Part shown: positions 21,177 through 30,972 of the stretch, one piece after another
Layout: each line of letters starts with the position of its first letter
Position numbering within the stretch: position 1 is the stretch's first letter
Assembly: GCA_003696155.1 (NCBI GenBank)
Contig: RFFP01000015.1
Span: forward strand, 1 to 64,000
DNA from: Acidobacteriota bacterium
GTDB taxonomy: Bacteria > Aquificota > Aquificia > Aquificales > Aquificaceae
Length of the DNA stretch: 64,000 nucleotides
Reading direction: 5' to 3'
Notes under the pieces: model-generated
What the model was told of the DNA's origin: nothing
Databases searched by the model: none
The model's input: only the letters and a program-made list of their open reading frames with translations
Translations under genes and position numbers: made by a program

Positions 21177-22055
21177 TTACCTCACCATGTCAAAGACCAT
21201 TATGGAAAAGAGGAGAGCTATGTAGAGCACGGAGTAGAAAAAGAGAAACATGCCGTTGGGCTTTCTTGAGAAGACAAACCTCAGAGTTAGAAGGAGGTAA
21301 ACGCCACTCAGAACCAAGGCGGAAAAGAAGTAAAGGCTTCCAGCAAGCCCGTAGAGTGAAGGAAGGAGGCTAAGAGGTAGAAGGCTAGCAGTGTATATGA
21401 GAGTTTTTATCTTCGTATGATCTATGCCCTTGGAGACGGGAAGGGTAGGCACGCCTGCCCTCTTGTAGTCCTCCACGTACTTTATGGCCAAGACCCAAAA
21501 GTGGGGAGGTTGCCATAGGAACATGATGATAAAGAGTATGAGAGCCTCAGGATTTACCTCTCCTTTTACAGAGGCGTAGCCTATAACCGGTGGAAGGGCA
21601 CCGGACACACCACCTATCTCCGTTGCTATGGGACTGACCCTCTTCAGTGCAAGGGTGTACACCACCACATAAAAAAGGGATGCAAGGAGCACCAAAGAGG
21701 TAGCCAAGAGGTTCACTTTTAAGAGCAAAATAAGAAGAGAGAGCAAGAGAAGAAAAACGCCAAAAAAAAGAGCATTCCTTGGACCTATTGAACCACTGGG
21801 CAAGGGTCTTTCCCTTGTCCTACCCATGAGAGCATCTATGTCCCTGTCAAAAAACTGGTTCAGAACTGCAGAGCCGGCGGAGGCTAAACCCGTACCCAAC
21901 AAGGTCCAGAAGACGAGCCAAGGTTCAGGAAAGCCCCTCTGGGCGAAGTACATACCAGTAAGGGTGGTTATAAGAACCAAGAGGACAATACCGGGCTTGG
22001 TAAGAATTATGTAATCCTTTATAAGGTTTCTGTATGCCACAGCCCTATCTACCAT
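21177..22055 (-). CDS. ctaB: Protoheme IX farnesyltransferase (heme O synthase)
   Basis: NQFFDRDIDALMGRTRERPLPSG prenyltransferase motif. Confidence 0.95.
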   Translation of the reverse strand: MVDRAVAYRNLIKDYIILTKPGIVLLVLITTLTGMYFAQRGFPEPWLVFWTLLGTGLASAGSAVLNQFFDRDIDALMGRTRERPLPSGSIGPRNALFFGVFLLLLSLLILLLKVNLLATSLVLLASLFYVVVYTLALKRVSPIATEIGGVSGALPPVIGYASVKGEVNPEALILFIIMFLWQPPHFWVLAIKYVEDYKRAGVPTLPVSKGIDHTKIKTLIYTASLLPLSLLPSLYGLAGSLYFFSALVLSGVYLLLTLRFVFSRKPNGMFLFFYSVLYIALLFSIMVFDMVR

Positions 22056-22912
22056 GCGGGTTTTAGTTTTGCCTCTGGAGTGCCTTTGAGCTGAAGGTTA
22101 TAGGTAAGCCATGCAAAGAGGAAGAAGCCAGAGGCGGTATCAAGAAATACAATGGGAAGGAAAAAGCCCGTCAGCACCATGGATATGGCAAAGAGAAACT
22201 GAAGGTTTATAAAGAGGAAGGTGGCTAGCGTGGTCCTATTGAAGTTGGACAAAAGTACAAGTAAAAAGGCTAGCCAGGTAACATAGGATATGTTCCTATG
22301 AGCAAACTGAAGGGCAACCTGCCAGTTGGATAGGTCTGGAAGGAGGGTTCCGTTGCAGGTGGGCCACTCATGCCCGCAGGCCTCTCCAGAACCCGTATAC
22401 CTCACAAGCACACCGGTGACCATGGTAATGAGGGCAAAGAGGTATGCCCACCAGGGAATGCTACCCTCAAGCCTATGGCTTAAAAACCTGTAGGTCAGTA
22501 CAAGCGCTCCCATTATAGCCATAGACTCGTATATGTGGAAGGACTCCAAGAACATGTGGGAGACATACTTGAGGTTTGGAGCCTCGGAGGTTATCATCTT
22601 CATACCTGTAAGAGCAGCAGAAAGGGTAAAAAGGAGGGCAACTGCAGAGGTTATCTTTGCAGACTTTGGGAAAGCCCTGTATTTAAACCATAGAAGAAAG
22701 AAGGTAACAAAGACAAAGATGCCCGCAAGACCGCTCACCGTCCTATGTCCCATCTCCAGCTTTGCAGATGTGTCTTTGGGAAGCTGAAAGTCTCCGTAAC
22801 AGAGGGGCCATTGGGGACAGGCAAGACCCGACTCTGTTGACCTTACCGCACCCCCCCAAATCATCACTATGTAGGTAAATACTATGGCAAGCCCAATAGA
22901 AAGCCTAAGCAT
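22049..22912 (-). CDS. ctaA: Heme A synthase (COX15/CtaA)
   Basis: GGAVRSTESGLACPQWPLCYG; GHRTVSG; RYTGSGEACGHEWPTCNG; FAHRNISY. Confidence 0.92.
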   Translation of the reverse strand: MLRLSIGLAIVFTYIVMIWGGAVRSTESGLACPQWPLCYGDFQLPKDTSAKLEMGHRTVSGLAGIFVFVTFFLLWFKYRAFPKSAKITSAVALLFTLSAALTGMKMITSEAPNLKYVSHMFLESFHIYESMAIMGALVLTYRFLSHRLEGSIPWWAYLFALITMVTGVLVRYTGSGEACGHEWPTCNGTLLPDLSNWQVALQFAHRNISYVTWLAFLLVLLSNFNRTTLATFLFINLQFLFAISMVLTGFFLPIVFLDTASGFFLFAWLTYNLQLKGTPEAKLKPAW

Positions 22913-22921
22913 AAGGTTAGA

Positions 22922-23800
22922 TTATACTTCAGAGAGTTCAATTTTCAAACCCCTAAGAAACCTCATCATCCCATCACGGGTGTCCTCCCTCTGAAGGGCA
23001 AACTCTATTAGGGTCTGAAGGTATCCTATGGGCGTGCCCGTGTCGTAAACCCTTGCATCTATCTTTATGGCATAGACCGCCTCATCTTCAAGTAAAAGCT
23101 TTATAGCATCGGTGAGCTGCACCTCCCCACCCTTTCCCGGTGGTGTCACCTTTAGCTTATCAAATATCCTGGGTGTAAAGAGGTACCTACCCACTATGGC
23201 AAGCCTGGATGGGGCTTCTTCGGGTTTTGGCTTTTCTATCAGATCATCTATTATGTATATGTCCTTCTCTATATGTCTTCCATCTATTACACCGTACTTG
23301 GAAACCTCTTTCTGCTCCACTTCAAAGACCGCTATAACACTCTTCCCAAACCTCTGATATACCTCTATCATCCTGGATATAACATTCTGCTCGTTTCTTA
23401 TTATTACGTCACCAAGACAGACTACAAAGGGCTCATAACCGACCACAGGCTCTGCAACCAGAACTGCGTGACCAAGACCCAGCTGTTCCTTCTGCCTTAT
23501 GTATATGGGATTTACTAGCCTGCTTATCTCCATTATATTCTTTAGAAGCTCGGTTTTCCCACAGTTTTCAAGATGCTTTTCAAGGTCCGTGTTTATGTCA
23601 AAGTGGTGCTCTATGGGCCTTTTGTGCCTTCCTGTGACAAAGACCATATTTTCAATGCCAGCATCTAAACACTCTTCCACTATGAACTGTATGACAGGCT
23701 TGTCGATAATGGGAAACATCTCCTTGGGCATGGCCTTTGTCGCTGGCAAAAAGCGTGTACCCCATCCTGCTACTGGAAAGACTGCCTTTCTTACCTCCAT
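22922..23800 (-). CDS. galU: UTP-glucose-1-phosphate uridylyltransferase
   Basis: KAVFPVAGWGTRFLPATKAMPKEMFPIIDKPVIQ. Confidence 0.96.
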   Translation of the reverse strand: MEVRKAVFPVAGWGTRFLPATKAMPKEMFPIIDKPVIQFIVEECLDAGIENMVFVTGRHKRPIEHHFDINTDLEKHLENCGKTELLKNIMEISRLVNPIYIRQKEQLGLGHAVLVAEPVVGYEPFVVCLGDVIIRNEQNVISRMIEVYQRFGKSVIAVFEVEQKEVSKYGVIDGRHIEKDIYIIDDLIEKPKPEEAPSRLAIVGRYLFTPRIFDKLKVTPPGKGGEVQLTDAIKLLLEDEAVYAIKIDARVYDTGTPIGYLQTLIEFALQREDTRDGMMRFLRGLKIELSEV

Positions 23801-23819
23801 GGAACCCTCCTTTATGCTT

Positions 23820-24875
23820 TCATTCTTTTAAAAGGTATTTTACTATGTCTTGACAGGCAAGAGGGTTAGCGAAGGTTGAAATGCTCTTTGAATATCCATC
23901 TCTGTCTGAAATCATCTTCTCCAAGTTTTCTAGGACCCTCTCAAGGCTTGCATCCCCTTGTCTAAGGGTTATACCACCCCCAAGCTCCTCTATCTCCTTT
24001 GCGTTGTAATACTGATGGTCATGGATTGCATAGGGGAAGGGTATAAAAAGAGTGGGTATGCCGTAGAGGGAGAGCTCGGTGATGGAGCTTGCACCCGCCC
24101 TGCTTATAGCTAAGTCGCTGGCTTTATAGATAAGTTCCATCCTATCACTAAAGGGAAGGGTGTACACCCTCAAAGCCTTCTCTCTGTAAAAGGAGCTTAC
24201 CTTCTCAAAGTCCCTCTCGCCAGTTATGTGAATGCCCTGCCAGCCCGTTTTGTAAAAGACCTCCATAGCCAAGGAGTTTAGAAAGCTTGCTCCTTGACTT
24301 CCACCCATTATAAGTAGAGTAAAATTCTCATCAAGCCCTAGAATTCTACTTGCCTCCACTTTGGAAATTCTAAGACCTTCAATTAGGCTTTTCCTTATGG
24401 GAAGTCCAGTTTTTATAGTCCTTTCCTTATGGAAAAACCCCCTTGAGTGTTCAAAGGTTATGAAGACCATCCTTGCAAACCTGCCAAGGAGTCTATTTGT
24501 CTGACTGGGCACCGAGTTCTGTTCATGCACAAAGAGGGGTAACCTACCAAATAAGCAGGCGAGCCCCAAGGGTAGTGTGGTGTATCCGCCGAAAACTATT
24601 CCCACATCACCCGAGCGCAGTCTGCCCCTTAGCTTCATAGCACCGGAAAGGGCTCCATAGATAGCCCTTAGCTTGTCCCAAAGACCTCTTCCCATGAAGG
24701 GATGGGATGGGAGAAACAGACTTTCCGTTGGTATTCTGTCCCTGAGTTTGAACTCTATGCCTCTCTCCGAACCCACAAAGAGGGTAGAAAAACCCCTCTC
24801 CAAGAGACACTCGAGGAGGGCAAGGGCTGGGAAGAAGTGCCCACCTGTACCACCGCCGGATATAAAAAAATTCAT
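23820..24875 (-). CDS. murG: UDP-N-acetylglucosamine transferase MurG
   Basis: ISGGGTGGHFFPALAL; HEQNSVP; MGGSQGA; ISRAGASSITEL. Confidence 0.96.
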   Translation of the reverse strand: MNFFISGGGTGGHFFPALALLECLLERGFSTLFVGSERGIEFKLRDRIPTESLFLPSHPFMGRGLWDKLRAIYGALSGAMKLRGRLRSGDVGIVFGGYTTLPLGLACLFGRLPLFVHEQNSVPSQTNRLLGRFARMVFITFEHSRGFFHKERTIKTGLPIRKSLIEGLRISKVEASRILGLDENFTLLIMGGSQGASFLNSLAMEVFYKTGWQGIHITGERDFEKVSSFYREKALRVYTLPFSDRMELIYKASDLAISRAGASSITELSLYGIPTLFIPFPYAIHDHQYYNAKEIEELGGGITLRQGDASLERVLENLEKMISDRDGYSKSISTFANPLACQDIVKYLLKE

Positions 24876-24899
24876 GCTGATCTATACTATAGTAATACA
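24876..24899. promoter_or_regulatory. Putative bidirectional promoter core between murG and mtaB (24 bp spacer)
   Basis: Contains palindrome TACTATAGTA; TATAGT readable on both strands. Confidence 0.4.
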
Positions 24900-26132
24900 A
24901 TGAAGGTATCCGTACTCACCTTAGGCTGTAGGAGTAACTTTTTTGATACGGAGCTAATAGCCCAGAGCTTTAGACAGGAAGGTTATGAGATAGTTTCCTT
25001 TGATGATGTGGCGGATGTCTATATAGTCAACACGTGCACCGTCACTGCAGGTGCGGACCGCTCCTCAAGACAGGCTATACACAGGGCAAAGAGGAAAAAC
25101 CCCAATGCCCTCGTGGTTGCCACAGGCTGTTACGCTCAGGTCAATCCACAAACTCTTGCAAGCATGGAGGAAGTGGACCTTGTGGTTGGCAACACACACA
25201 AACGAAGAATACTGGAGCTGGTAAAAGAGTTCTTAGAGAGTAAGAGGGAAAAAGTTTACGTAGGCAACGTATTTAAGCAGTCGGAGCTCCAAAACTTTGA
25301 CATAGTAACCTATTTTGAAAAGGCAAGACCTTTCGTAAAGGTTCAAGAAGGGTGCAACCGCTTCTGCACCTTCTGCGTCATACCCTTTGCCAGGGGTAAG
25401 GTAAGGAGCGTTCCTGAGGATAGGGTCCTTAGGGAGATAGAGCTTCTAGCAGATAGGGGCTTTCAAGAAGTGGTGCTTACGGGCACACAGCTAAGCCAGT
25501 ACGGATGGGATTTGGGAAGTAGCCTTTACAAACTTCTGAAAAGGCTCTTAGAGATCAAGGGTATAGAGCTCATAAGGCTCTCTTCCCTCTATCCCTCCGA
25601 GATAGATGGGGGGCTCTTAGAGCTCATATGCTCAGAAGATAGGATAGCGCCCCATTTTCACCTCTCCTTACAGAGTGGATCTGACCGTATTTTAGAGCTT
25701 ATGGGACGGGACTACAGGGTAGAAAATTACGTAAAGCTAGTGGAGTTTATACTAAGTAGAAGACCCCATTCCTCTATAGGCACCGACATAATAGTGGGCT
25801 TCCCTTCAGAAAGCGAAGAGGACTTTTTACAAACCCGCAGACTCCTTGAAGAGCTTCCTATAGCTTACATGCACCCTTTCCCATACTCTGATAGACCCTT
25901 TACAAAGGCAAGCCGGATGAAGGAGAAGGTACACCCAGGTGTAAAGGAGGAGAGGGTAAGGGCTCTCAAGGAGCTTGATGAGAAAAAAAGGGAAGAGTTC
26001 TTAGAGAGAAACAGAGGCAAAAGCCTTAGGGCTGTTGTCCTGGAGAAAGGTATACTTCTAACCGAAAACTACATCCACATAGAAAGGGAGGTAAACGAAA
26101 GCATAGGCAAGGTTGTCAGGATCGTGCTTTAA
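24900..26132 (+). CDS. mtaB: tRNA methylthiotransferase, MtaB/MiaB family
   Basis: Homology starts at MKVSVLTLGCRSNFFDTEL; radical SAM CNRFCTFCVIPFARG; ORF-track start 24702 lies in antisense of murG. Confidence 0.92.
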   Translation: MKVSVLTLGCRSNFFDTELIAQSFRQEGYEIVSFDDVADVYIVNTCTVTAGADRSSRQAIHRAKRKNPNALVVATGCYAQVNPQTLASMEEVDLVVGNTHKRRILELVKEFLESKREKVYVGNVFKQSELQNFDIVTYFEKARPFVKVQEGCNRFCTFCVIPFARGKVRSVPEDRVLREIELLADRGFQEVVLTGTQLSQYGWDLGSSLYKLLKRLLEIKGIELIRLSSLYPSEIDGGLLELICSEDRIAPHFHLSLQSGSDRILELMGRDYRVENYVKLVEFILSRRPHSSIGTDIIVGFPSESEEDFLQTRRLLEELPIAYMHPFPYSDRPFTKASRMKEKVHPGVKEERVRALKELDEKKREEFLERNRGKSLRAVVLEKGILLTENYIHIEREVNESIGKVVRIVL

Positions 26133-26178
26133 GGGAGTTTTATAATAATAAAAGAGTAAAATAAAGGAGGTTATTGGG

Positions 26179-26961
26179 ATGAAGAGAGGAGTGTTTATCC
26201 TTCTTGCCCTTTCCCCTATTCTGTATGCACAGGAGAGCGGGACAAAAGTGGAGGAAAGGCAAATACCAGTGGTTAAATGTTCAGAACCCACCCACTCTGT
26301 CATGGTCATGGAGTTGGATTGCAAGGCAAACGCCTGCCAGCAGGCAAACCCGGGAACCCCCCACATTGCTTACCTCTACGAGGTCCTATCAGGTTCGGGC
26401 GGTGTAAGGGGTATAGGTTCTGGAATTACAACCATGCTCGTAAGTGCACTAAAGGCTACGAACTGCTTTAGAATAGTGGACTTAGAACAGTTCGAAAAGA
26501 TGAAAAGGCTTCTGGCTGCTACGGGACAGCAGGTACAACCACCAAAGGTTGATTACGTGATAAGCGGTTCTATAACTGCCCTTGAACTGGAGAGAAGCGG
26601 TGGAGCTCTGGGGGGTGGTTTTATACCCATTCTTGGAGCTATAAACGTAAGGAAGGATAGGGCAAAGTTGGGTGCGGATATAAACGTAATAAACCCCCAG
26701 ACCCTTGAGGTTGCCTTCTCTAAATCTTTTAACGCAGACTCTGAAAGATCATCCTGGGGGCTTTTCGGTGCAGGATGGGGTGGCAGTGGTGCCGGTGGGG
26801 GTGGTTGGAGTGTGAGTAAGAACCTTTCCCTAGATATGGTAGCAAGGGATGTAGTGGTTCAAGTCGCTAACTCTATAGCTGAAAAGCTGGCTTCGGGGAA
26901 AATAGTAGAGCGTCCAGCTCCACCACAAAAGGAAAAGAGGGAAGAAGGCGCCTCCAACTAG
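26179..26961 (+). CDS. CsgG-family secreted/periplasmic protein
   Basis: Signal-like N-terminus; GIGSGITTMLVSALKATNCFRIVDLEQFEKMKRL...VDYVISGSITALE pattern typical of CsgG-like domains. Confidence 0.7.
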   Translation: MKRGVFILLALSPILYAQESGTKVEERQIPVVKCSEPTHSVMVMELDCKANACQQANPGTPHIAYLYEVLSGSGGVRGIGSGITTMLVSALKATNCFRIVDLEQFEKMKRLLAATGQQVQPPKVDYVISGSITALELERSGGALGGGFIPILGAINVRKDRAKLGADINVINPQTLEVAFSKSFNADSERSSWGLFGAGWGGSGAGGGGWSVSKNLSLDMVARDVVVQVANSIAEKLASGKIVERPAPPQKEKREEGASN

Positions 26962-27383
26962 AGGGAGGGCCTCTCTTTTTCTATAATATCTGCAACGGAA
27001 GCTAACTCTTTACCCAGAAGGTAGAGCATATCGTCAAGGGAAAGAAAACCTGTAAGCTTACCACTAGAGTCAACTACGGGATACCTCCTAACGCCTTCCT
27101 CCCTCATAAAACTCAAAGCTTCAAAGAGTCCCATACCCTCTTCCAACACTGAGAGCCCCCTTGTCATAACCTTATTCAAAGCGGTTGCCTTTGGATCGAG
27201 CCCCTCATAGACAACTCTCAAGACCACATCTCTGTCGGTTATTATACCCACAGGACGATTTTCATCATCTACGATTACCACAGAGCCTATGTTTTTCTCC
27301 TTCATGAGCTTAACGGCATCAAAAACGCTGTCAGAAGGTTTAAGTGTAATTACCTCCTTTCTTGCCAAGCTCTCTACGCTCAT
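26958..27383 (-). CDS. CBS-domain pair protein
   Basis: Two CBS repeats: SVFDAVKLMKEKNIGSVVIVDDENRPVGIITDRDVV and LFEALSFMREEGVRRYPVVDSSGKLTGFLSLDD. Confidence 0.93.
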   Translation of the reverse strand: MSVESLARKEVITLKPSDSVFDAVKLMKEKNIGSVVIVDDENRPVGIITDRDVVLRVVYEGLDPKATALNKVMTRGLSVLEEGMGLFEALSFMREEGVRRYPVVDSSGKLTGFLSLDDMLYLLGKELASVADIIEKERPSL

Positions 27384-27450
27384 TTTTCTCCACCTCCTTT
27401 TTTCTAAAATTTATACCTCTTTCACGTTATAACAATAAAATTGAAAGATT

Positions 27451-28059
27451 ATGAGGCACCTATACCTCTTAAGACACGCTCAGAGCGAGTACAATGAAAA
27501 GGGTATATTTCAAGGCAGGCTGGACAGTGACCTAACACCCCTAGGGTTTGTGCAAGCAAGATTATCAGCCCAGGAACTTCAAAACAAGGGCATAGAGGTT
27601 ATCTACTCATCACCACAGAGGAGGGCCTACAAAACTGCCCTAGTAATTGCTGATGTTCTCGGTCTTGATGTCCATGTGGATGAGCGCATAAGGGAGATGT
27701 CCTTTGGGGATTACGAAGGTAGACGCTTTTGGGCCATAATGGAGGAAGAGGGGGAGAGATTGAGAGCTTGGCTTTCCAACCCTGTAAAAAACCCATTACC
27801 TACACAGGAGGACATGGGCAAGTTTGAGGAGAGGGTGAGGAGCTTTCTCAGAGATGTAATAGACACCCCTCATCAAAATCTTCTAATAGTGGCTCACGGT
27901 GGTACACTACACGCTATTGTATGCCTCTCCCTTGGGTTGGGACTTGAAAACCTATGGAACGTACACATGGATAATACGGGTCTTACCGTGCTTAAGTACA
28001 ATGATGGAAGGTTTGAGCTTAAAAACCTCAACAAGCTGTGCCATATGACAGTTTCTTAG
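27451..28059 (+). CDS. Histidine phosphatase family protein (possible second PSP-type subunit)
   Basis: LYLLRHAQSEYNEKGIFQGRLDSDLTPLG...SPQRRAYKTA...MSFGDYEG...VAHGGT. Confidence 0.85.
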   Translation: MRHLYLLRHAQSEYNEKGIFQGRLDSDLTPLGFVQARLSAQELQNKGIEVIYSSPQRRAYKTALVIADVLGLDVHVDERIREMSFGDYEGRRFWAIMEEEGERLRAWLSNPVKNPLPTQEDMGKFEERVRSFLRDVIDTPHQNLLIVAHGGTLHAIVCLSLGLGLENLWNVHMDNTGLTVLKYNDGRFELKNLNKLCHMTVS

Positions 28060-28453
28060 CTATATCCTCACAGCCTTGGAGGCTGATGACCCTTCGGTCC
28101 TTATCGAAATCTATTCTTATGGTGCATGTGCAGAAGCTTAGCTCCTCTGCCCACTCTACTACTAAGACACCCTTACCTACAAACTCTTCAAGGTTTAGTT
28201 CTCTTACCCTGTAGAGGTCGCCGTGGATAAGCTTGCCTTTTTTTGTTGGATACTCGTTAAGCAGGGTAAAAGTTGGACTTCTAACCTGATAACCTTCAAA
28301 AATTCCCATACCCTTAGCTATACCCTTTATTAGAGTTGTCTTGCCCGCCCCCAGATCACCACAAAGACATATCACCTCCTTACCCTCTAAGACTTTACCT
28401 ATCTCCTCTCCAAGCCTTAAAGTTTCTTCTTCAGAGCTGGAAATTATCTTCAC
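28028..28453 (-). CDS. tsaE: tRNA threonylcarbamoyladenosine biosynthesis protein TsaE
   Basis: CLCGDLGAGKTTLIKGIAKGMGI...VRSPTFTLLNEY...HGDLYR; GTG start. Confidence 0.93.
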   Translation of the reverse strand: MKIISSSEEETLRLGEEIGKVLEGKEVICLCGDLGAGKTTLIKGIAKGMGIFEGYQVRSPTFTLLNEYPTKKGKLIHGDLYRVRELNLEEFVGKGVLVVEWAEELSFCTCTIRIDFDKDRRVISLQGCEDIAKKLSYGTAC

Positions 28454-28474
28454 AGCTGTTATATTATAAAGACC
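28454..28474. promoter_or_regulatory. Putative bidirectional promoter core between tsaE and the downstream unknown gene (21 bp spacer)
   Basis: Plus TATATT 28460-28465 (9 nt to ATG); minus TATAAT 28463-28468 (9 nt to GTG). Confidence 0.5.
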
Positions 28475-28942
28475 ATGGAGTTTTACTTTTTTCCAGATGT
28501 CTACGCGGACAGGTTTTTAGTGGATTACTACATAGTAGCCTTTAAGCTTAAAGATAAGGGCTGTGTAGAGACAAGAGAATGGGAAGGCAGGGAGTACATA
28601 ACTAGAGTTCTGGATTGGGAGTGCTTTAAAAGGAGTGCTTACGACATAGTTATTTACGAGTTTGGTGATGAATTGGCAAGGTTTTCAGACATAGAAACAG
28701 CCCTATCAGATGCCTACAAGATGGCATGTTTAGAGGCTTCAAGACGTGTGCCCAGCAGTATTGTGCCCGCAACGGGTATAGGAAGCCCTCCCGTTGAAGT
28801 CATCAAGAAGGTTTTCCCCATGCCCTTTGATTTTGAACCCTTCCCAGAGGATGTGGATAGCTTCCTCGACCAACTGGTTAAAAAGGTTGAGGTTCAAACC
28901 ATAGAAAAAGAGCATACCGATGATGACGAAATACCTTTCTGA
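28475..28942 (+). CDS. Unknown protein with SSB-like acidic C-terminal tail (DDDEIPF)
   Basis: Open 155-codon frame directly upstream of hslU; C-terminus [10 protein letters not shown]. Confidence 0.75.
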   Translation: MEFYFFPDVYADRFLVDYYIVAFKLKDKGCVETREWEGREYITRVLDWECFKRSAYDIVIYEFGDELARFSDIETALSDAYKMACLEASRRVPSSIVPATGIGSPPVEVIKKVFPMPFDFEPFPEDVDSFLDQLVKKVEVQTIEKEHTDDDEIPF

Positions 28943-30269
28943 ACTGCTAGAAGACCTCACACCAAGGCGCATAGTTGAGGAGCTTGACAAGTATATAGTT
29001 GGCCAAGAGGAGGCAAAAAGAGCGGTTGCCATAGCACTTAGGAACCGCTGGAGAAGACAAAACCTGCCCGAAAGCATAAAGGATGAGGTAGCCCCAAAGA
29101 ACCTTCTCATGATAGGCCCCACGGGTGTGGGCAAGACGGAGATAGCCAGGAGGATAGCCCAGCTGATAAAAGCCCCCTTTGTAAAGGTGGAGGCAACCAA
29201 GTACACGGAGATAGGTTATGTGGGAAGAGATGTGGAGTCCATGATAAGGGAGCTCGTGGAGGTTTCCTACCAGATGGTAAAGAGCGAAAAGATGCAGGAG
29301 GTAAGGGAGAGGGCAAAGAGGCTTGCCGAAGAGAAACTCCTTGATTACCTGGTACCTCAACAGCTCAGCTTTGGAATGAGAGGAGCACAGGATACGTCCA
29401 AAAGAGAAGAGTACAAGGAGAAGCTCAGAAGGGGGGAGTTGGATGACAAGGTCATAGAGGTAGAAGTTCAAGAAAAGCTCACTCCCGTAATTGGTATAGC
29501 TGGTCCACCGGGATTTGAAGAACTGGAAGAGCAGATAAGAAACATGCTGGGTGGACTCGGTACTGGGAGAAGGAGAAGGAAACTGAAGGTCAAGGAAGCA
29601 CTGTATGCTTTTGAATTGGAGGAGGCGGAAAAGCTCATAGACCAGGAAGAGGTTGCCCGGGAAGCCATACAGAGAGCGGAAAACTTTGGAATCGTGTTCA
29701 TAGACGAAGTAGACAAGATAGCGGTAAAAACGCCGGGAGTGGGTCCGGGCGTTTCGAGGGAGGGCGTACAGAGGGACCTTCTGCCCATAGTGGAGGGTAC
29801 GGTGGTAAAGACAAAGTATGGACCAGTAAGGACAGACCACATTCTATTCATAGCTGCGGGTGCCTTTCATATCTCTAAACCCTCAGACCTTATGCCCGAG
29901 TTGCAGGGAAGGTTCCCCATAAGGGTGGAGCTCCATCCACTTACCAAAGAAGACTTTGTGAGGATACTCAAAGAGCCTAAAAATGCACTTACAGTTCAAT
30001 ACATAGAGCTCCTTAAGAGTGAAGGCGTGGAGCTTGAATTTACAGAGGATTCTCTGGAGGAGATAGCTCGCATAGCAGAAGAGGCAAACAACAGGACGGA
30101 GAACATAGGTGCCAGAAGGCTTCACACCGTTATGGAAAAGCTTCTTGAAGATATATCCTTTAACGCACCAGAGCTTTCAGGGCAGAGGATAATAATAGAT
30201 GCCAGGTTTGTTAAAGCGAAGCTCGAAGGAATTGTAAAGGATGTGGAGGTAGCCAAGTACATACTATGA
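28920..30269 (+). CDS. hslU: HslU ATPase subunit of HslUV protease
   Basis: [47 protein letters not shown]. Confidence 0.97.
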   Translation: MMTKYLSELLEDLTPRRIVEELDKYIVGQEEAKRAVAIALRNRWRRQNLPESIKDEVAPKNLLMIGPTGVGKTEIARRIAQLIKAPFVKVEATKYTEIGYVGRDVESMIRELVEVSYQMVKSEKMQEVRERAKRLAEEKLLDYLVPQQLSFGMRGAQDTSKREEYKEKLRRGELDDKVIEVEVQEKLTPVIGIAGPPGFEELEEQIRNMLGGLGTGRRRRKLKVKEALYAFELEEAEKLIDQEEVAREAIQRAENFGIVFIDEVDKIAVKTPGVGPGVSREGVQRDLLPIVEGTVVKTKYGPVRTDHILFIAAGAFHISKPSDLMPELQGRFPIRVELHPLTKEDFVRILKEPKNALTVQYIELLKSEGVELEFTEDSLEEIARIAEEANNRTENIGARRLHTVMEKLLEDISFNAPELSGQRIIIDARFVKAKLEGIVKDVEVAKYIL

Positions 30270-30721
30270 AAGAGTTTGTTGAAAGAATAGAAGAGCTCCT
30301 TCTTCTTCAAGAAAAGCTAGTAAACCTGATGCTCCTTTCGGGCACTAGGAAGTTTAGCTTTAGCGTGAGCTCCGCTTTTGATGTACTTTACTATAACGTG
30401 GAGCTCTTAGACTTGATAGGAGAGGTGCTAAGCGCCTACGAAAGATATCAGGAGGAGTATGGAAAGGAGTATCTACTCAATCTCAGCGCAGAAGCTCTAT
30501 CCTGGATGGGTATTCTACTTCCAGCCATAGAAGACGTTTGTCCCATATTTTTCAAAGAGGAACCGATAAGGGACATTATGAACCTACTACAGGCTTTAGA
30601 AAGGCTTTTAAGAGGTGAGCCTTATCCCATAAGCCCCATAGCCCAGGGTGTGCAGAATCTCTCTAATTTCCTAAAGCATCAGATATACCTAGCACGTAGG
30701 TCCTACCTAAACCTTGCCTGA
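30266..30721 (+). CDS. Hypothetical helical protein downstream of hslU
   Basis: 151-codon frame overlapping the hslU stop by 4 nt; good coding character, no recognised domain. Confidence 0.65.
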   Translation: MKEFVERIEELLLLQEKLVNLMLLSGTRKFSFSVSSAFDVLYYNVELLDLIGEVLSAYERYQEEYGKEYLLNLSAEALSWMGILLPAIEDVCPIFFKEEPIRDIMNLLQALERLLRGEPYPISPIAQGVQNLSNFLKHQIYLARRSYLNLA

Positions 30722-30970
30722 TGTTTTAATAGACCTTATAAAGAGGAGCACTTTGGCAACTGCCCTGTAAAGTTCTGGTGGTATCTCCTCGTAAACTTCA
30801 ACCCTCATGAGTGCAGATATCAGGTCCTTATCCTCCACAATTGGTACTCCGTATCTTTTTGCAATGTCTATTATCCTCTGCGCAAGCTCGCCCGTGCCCT
30901 TAGCTACCACCACAGGAGCTTTATCCTTACCCTCGTACCTTAAAGCTAAGGCCTTCTTCTTTTCTTCCAT
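30707..30970 (-). CDS. FlhB C-terminal domain homologue (FhlB-like)
   Basis: ALALRYEGKDKAPVVVAKGTGELAQRIIDIAKRYGVPIVEDKDLISAL resembles the FlhB cytoplasmic domain, without NPTH. Confidence 0.85.
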   Translation of the reverse strand: MEEKKKALALRYEGKDKAPVVVAKGTGELAQRIIDIAKRYGVPIVEDKDLISALMRVEVYEEIPPELYRAVAKVLLFIRSIKTSGKV

Positions 30971-30972
30971 GG

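Noticed and set aside
24702-24899. N-terminal extension of the mtaB ORF
   Set aside because: Antisense of murG; MtaB homology begins at MKVSVLTLGCRSN.
28947-29840. 297-aa minus-strand ORF inside hslU
   Set aside because: Lies fully antisense to an unambiguous hslU, no domain similarity, Leu/Tyr-rich shadow ORF.
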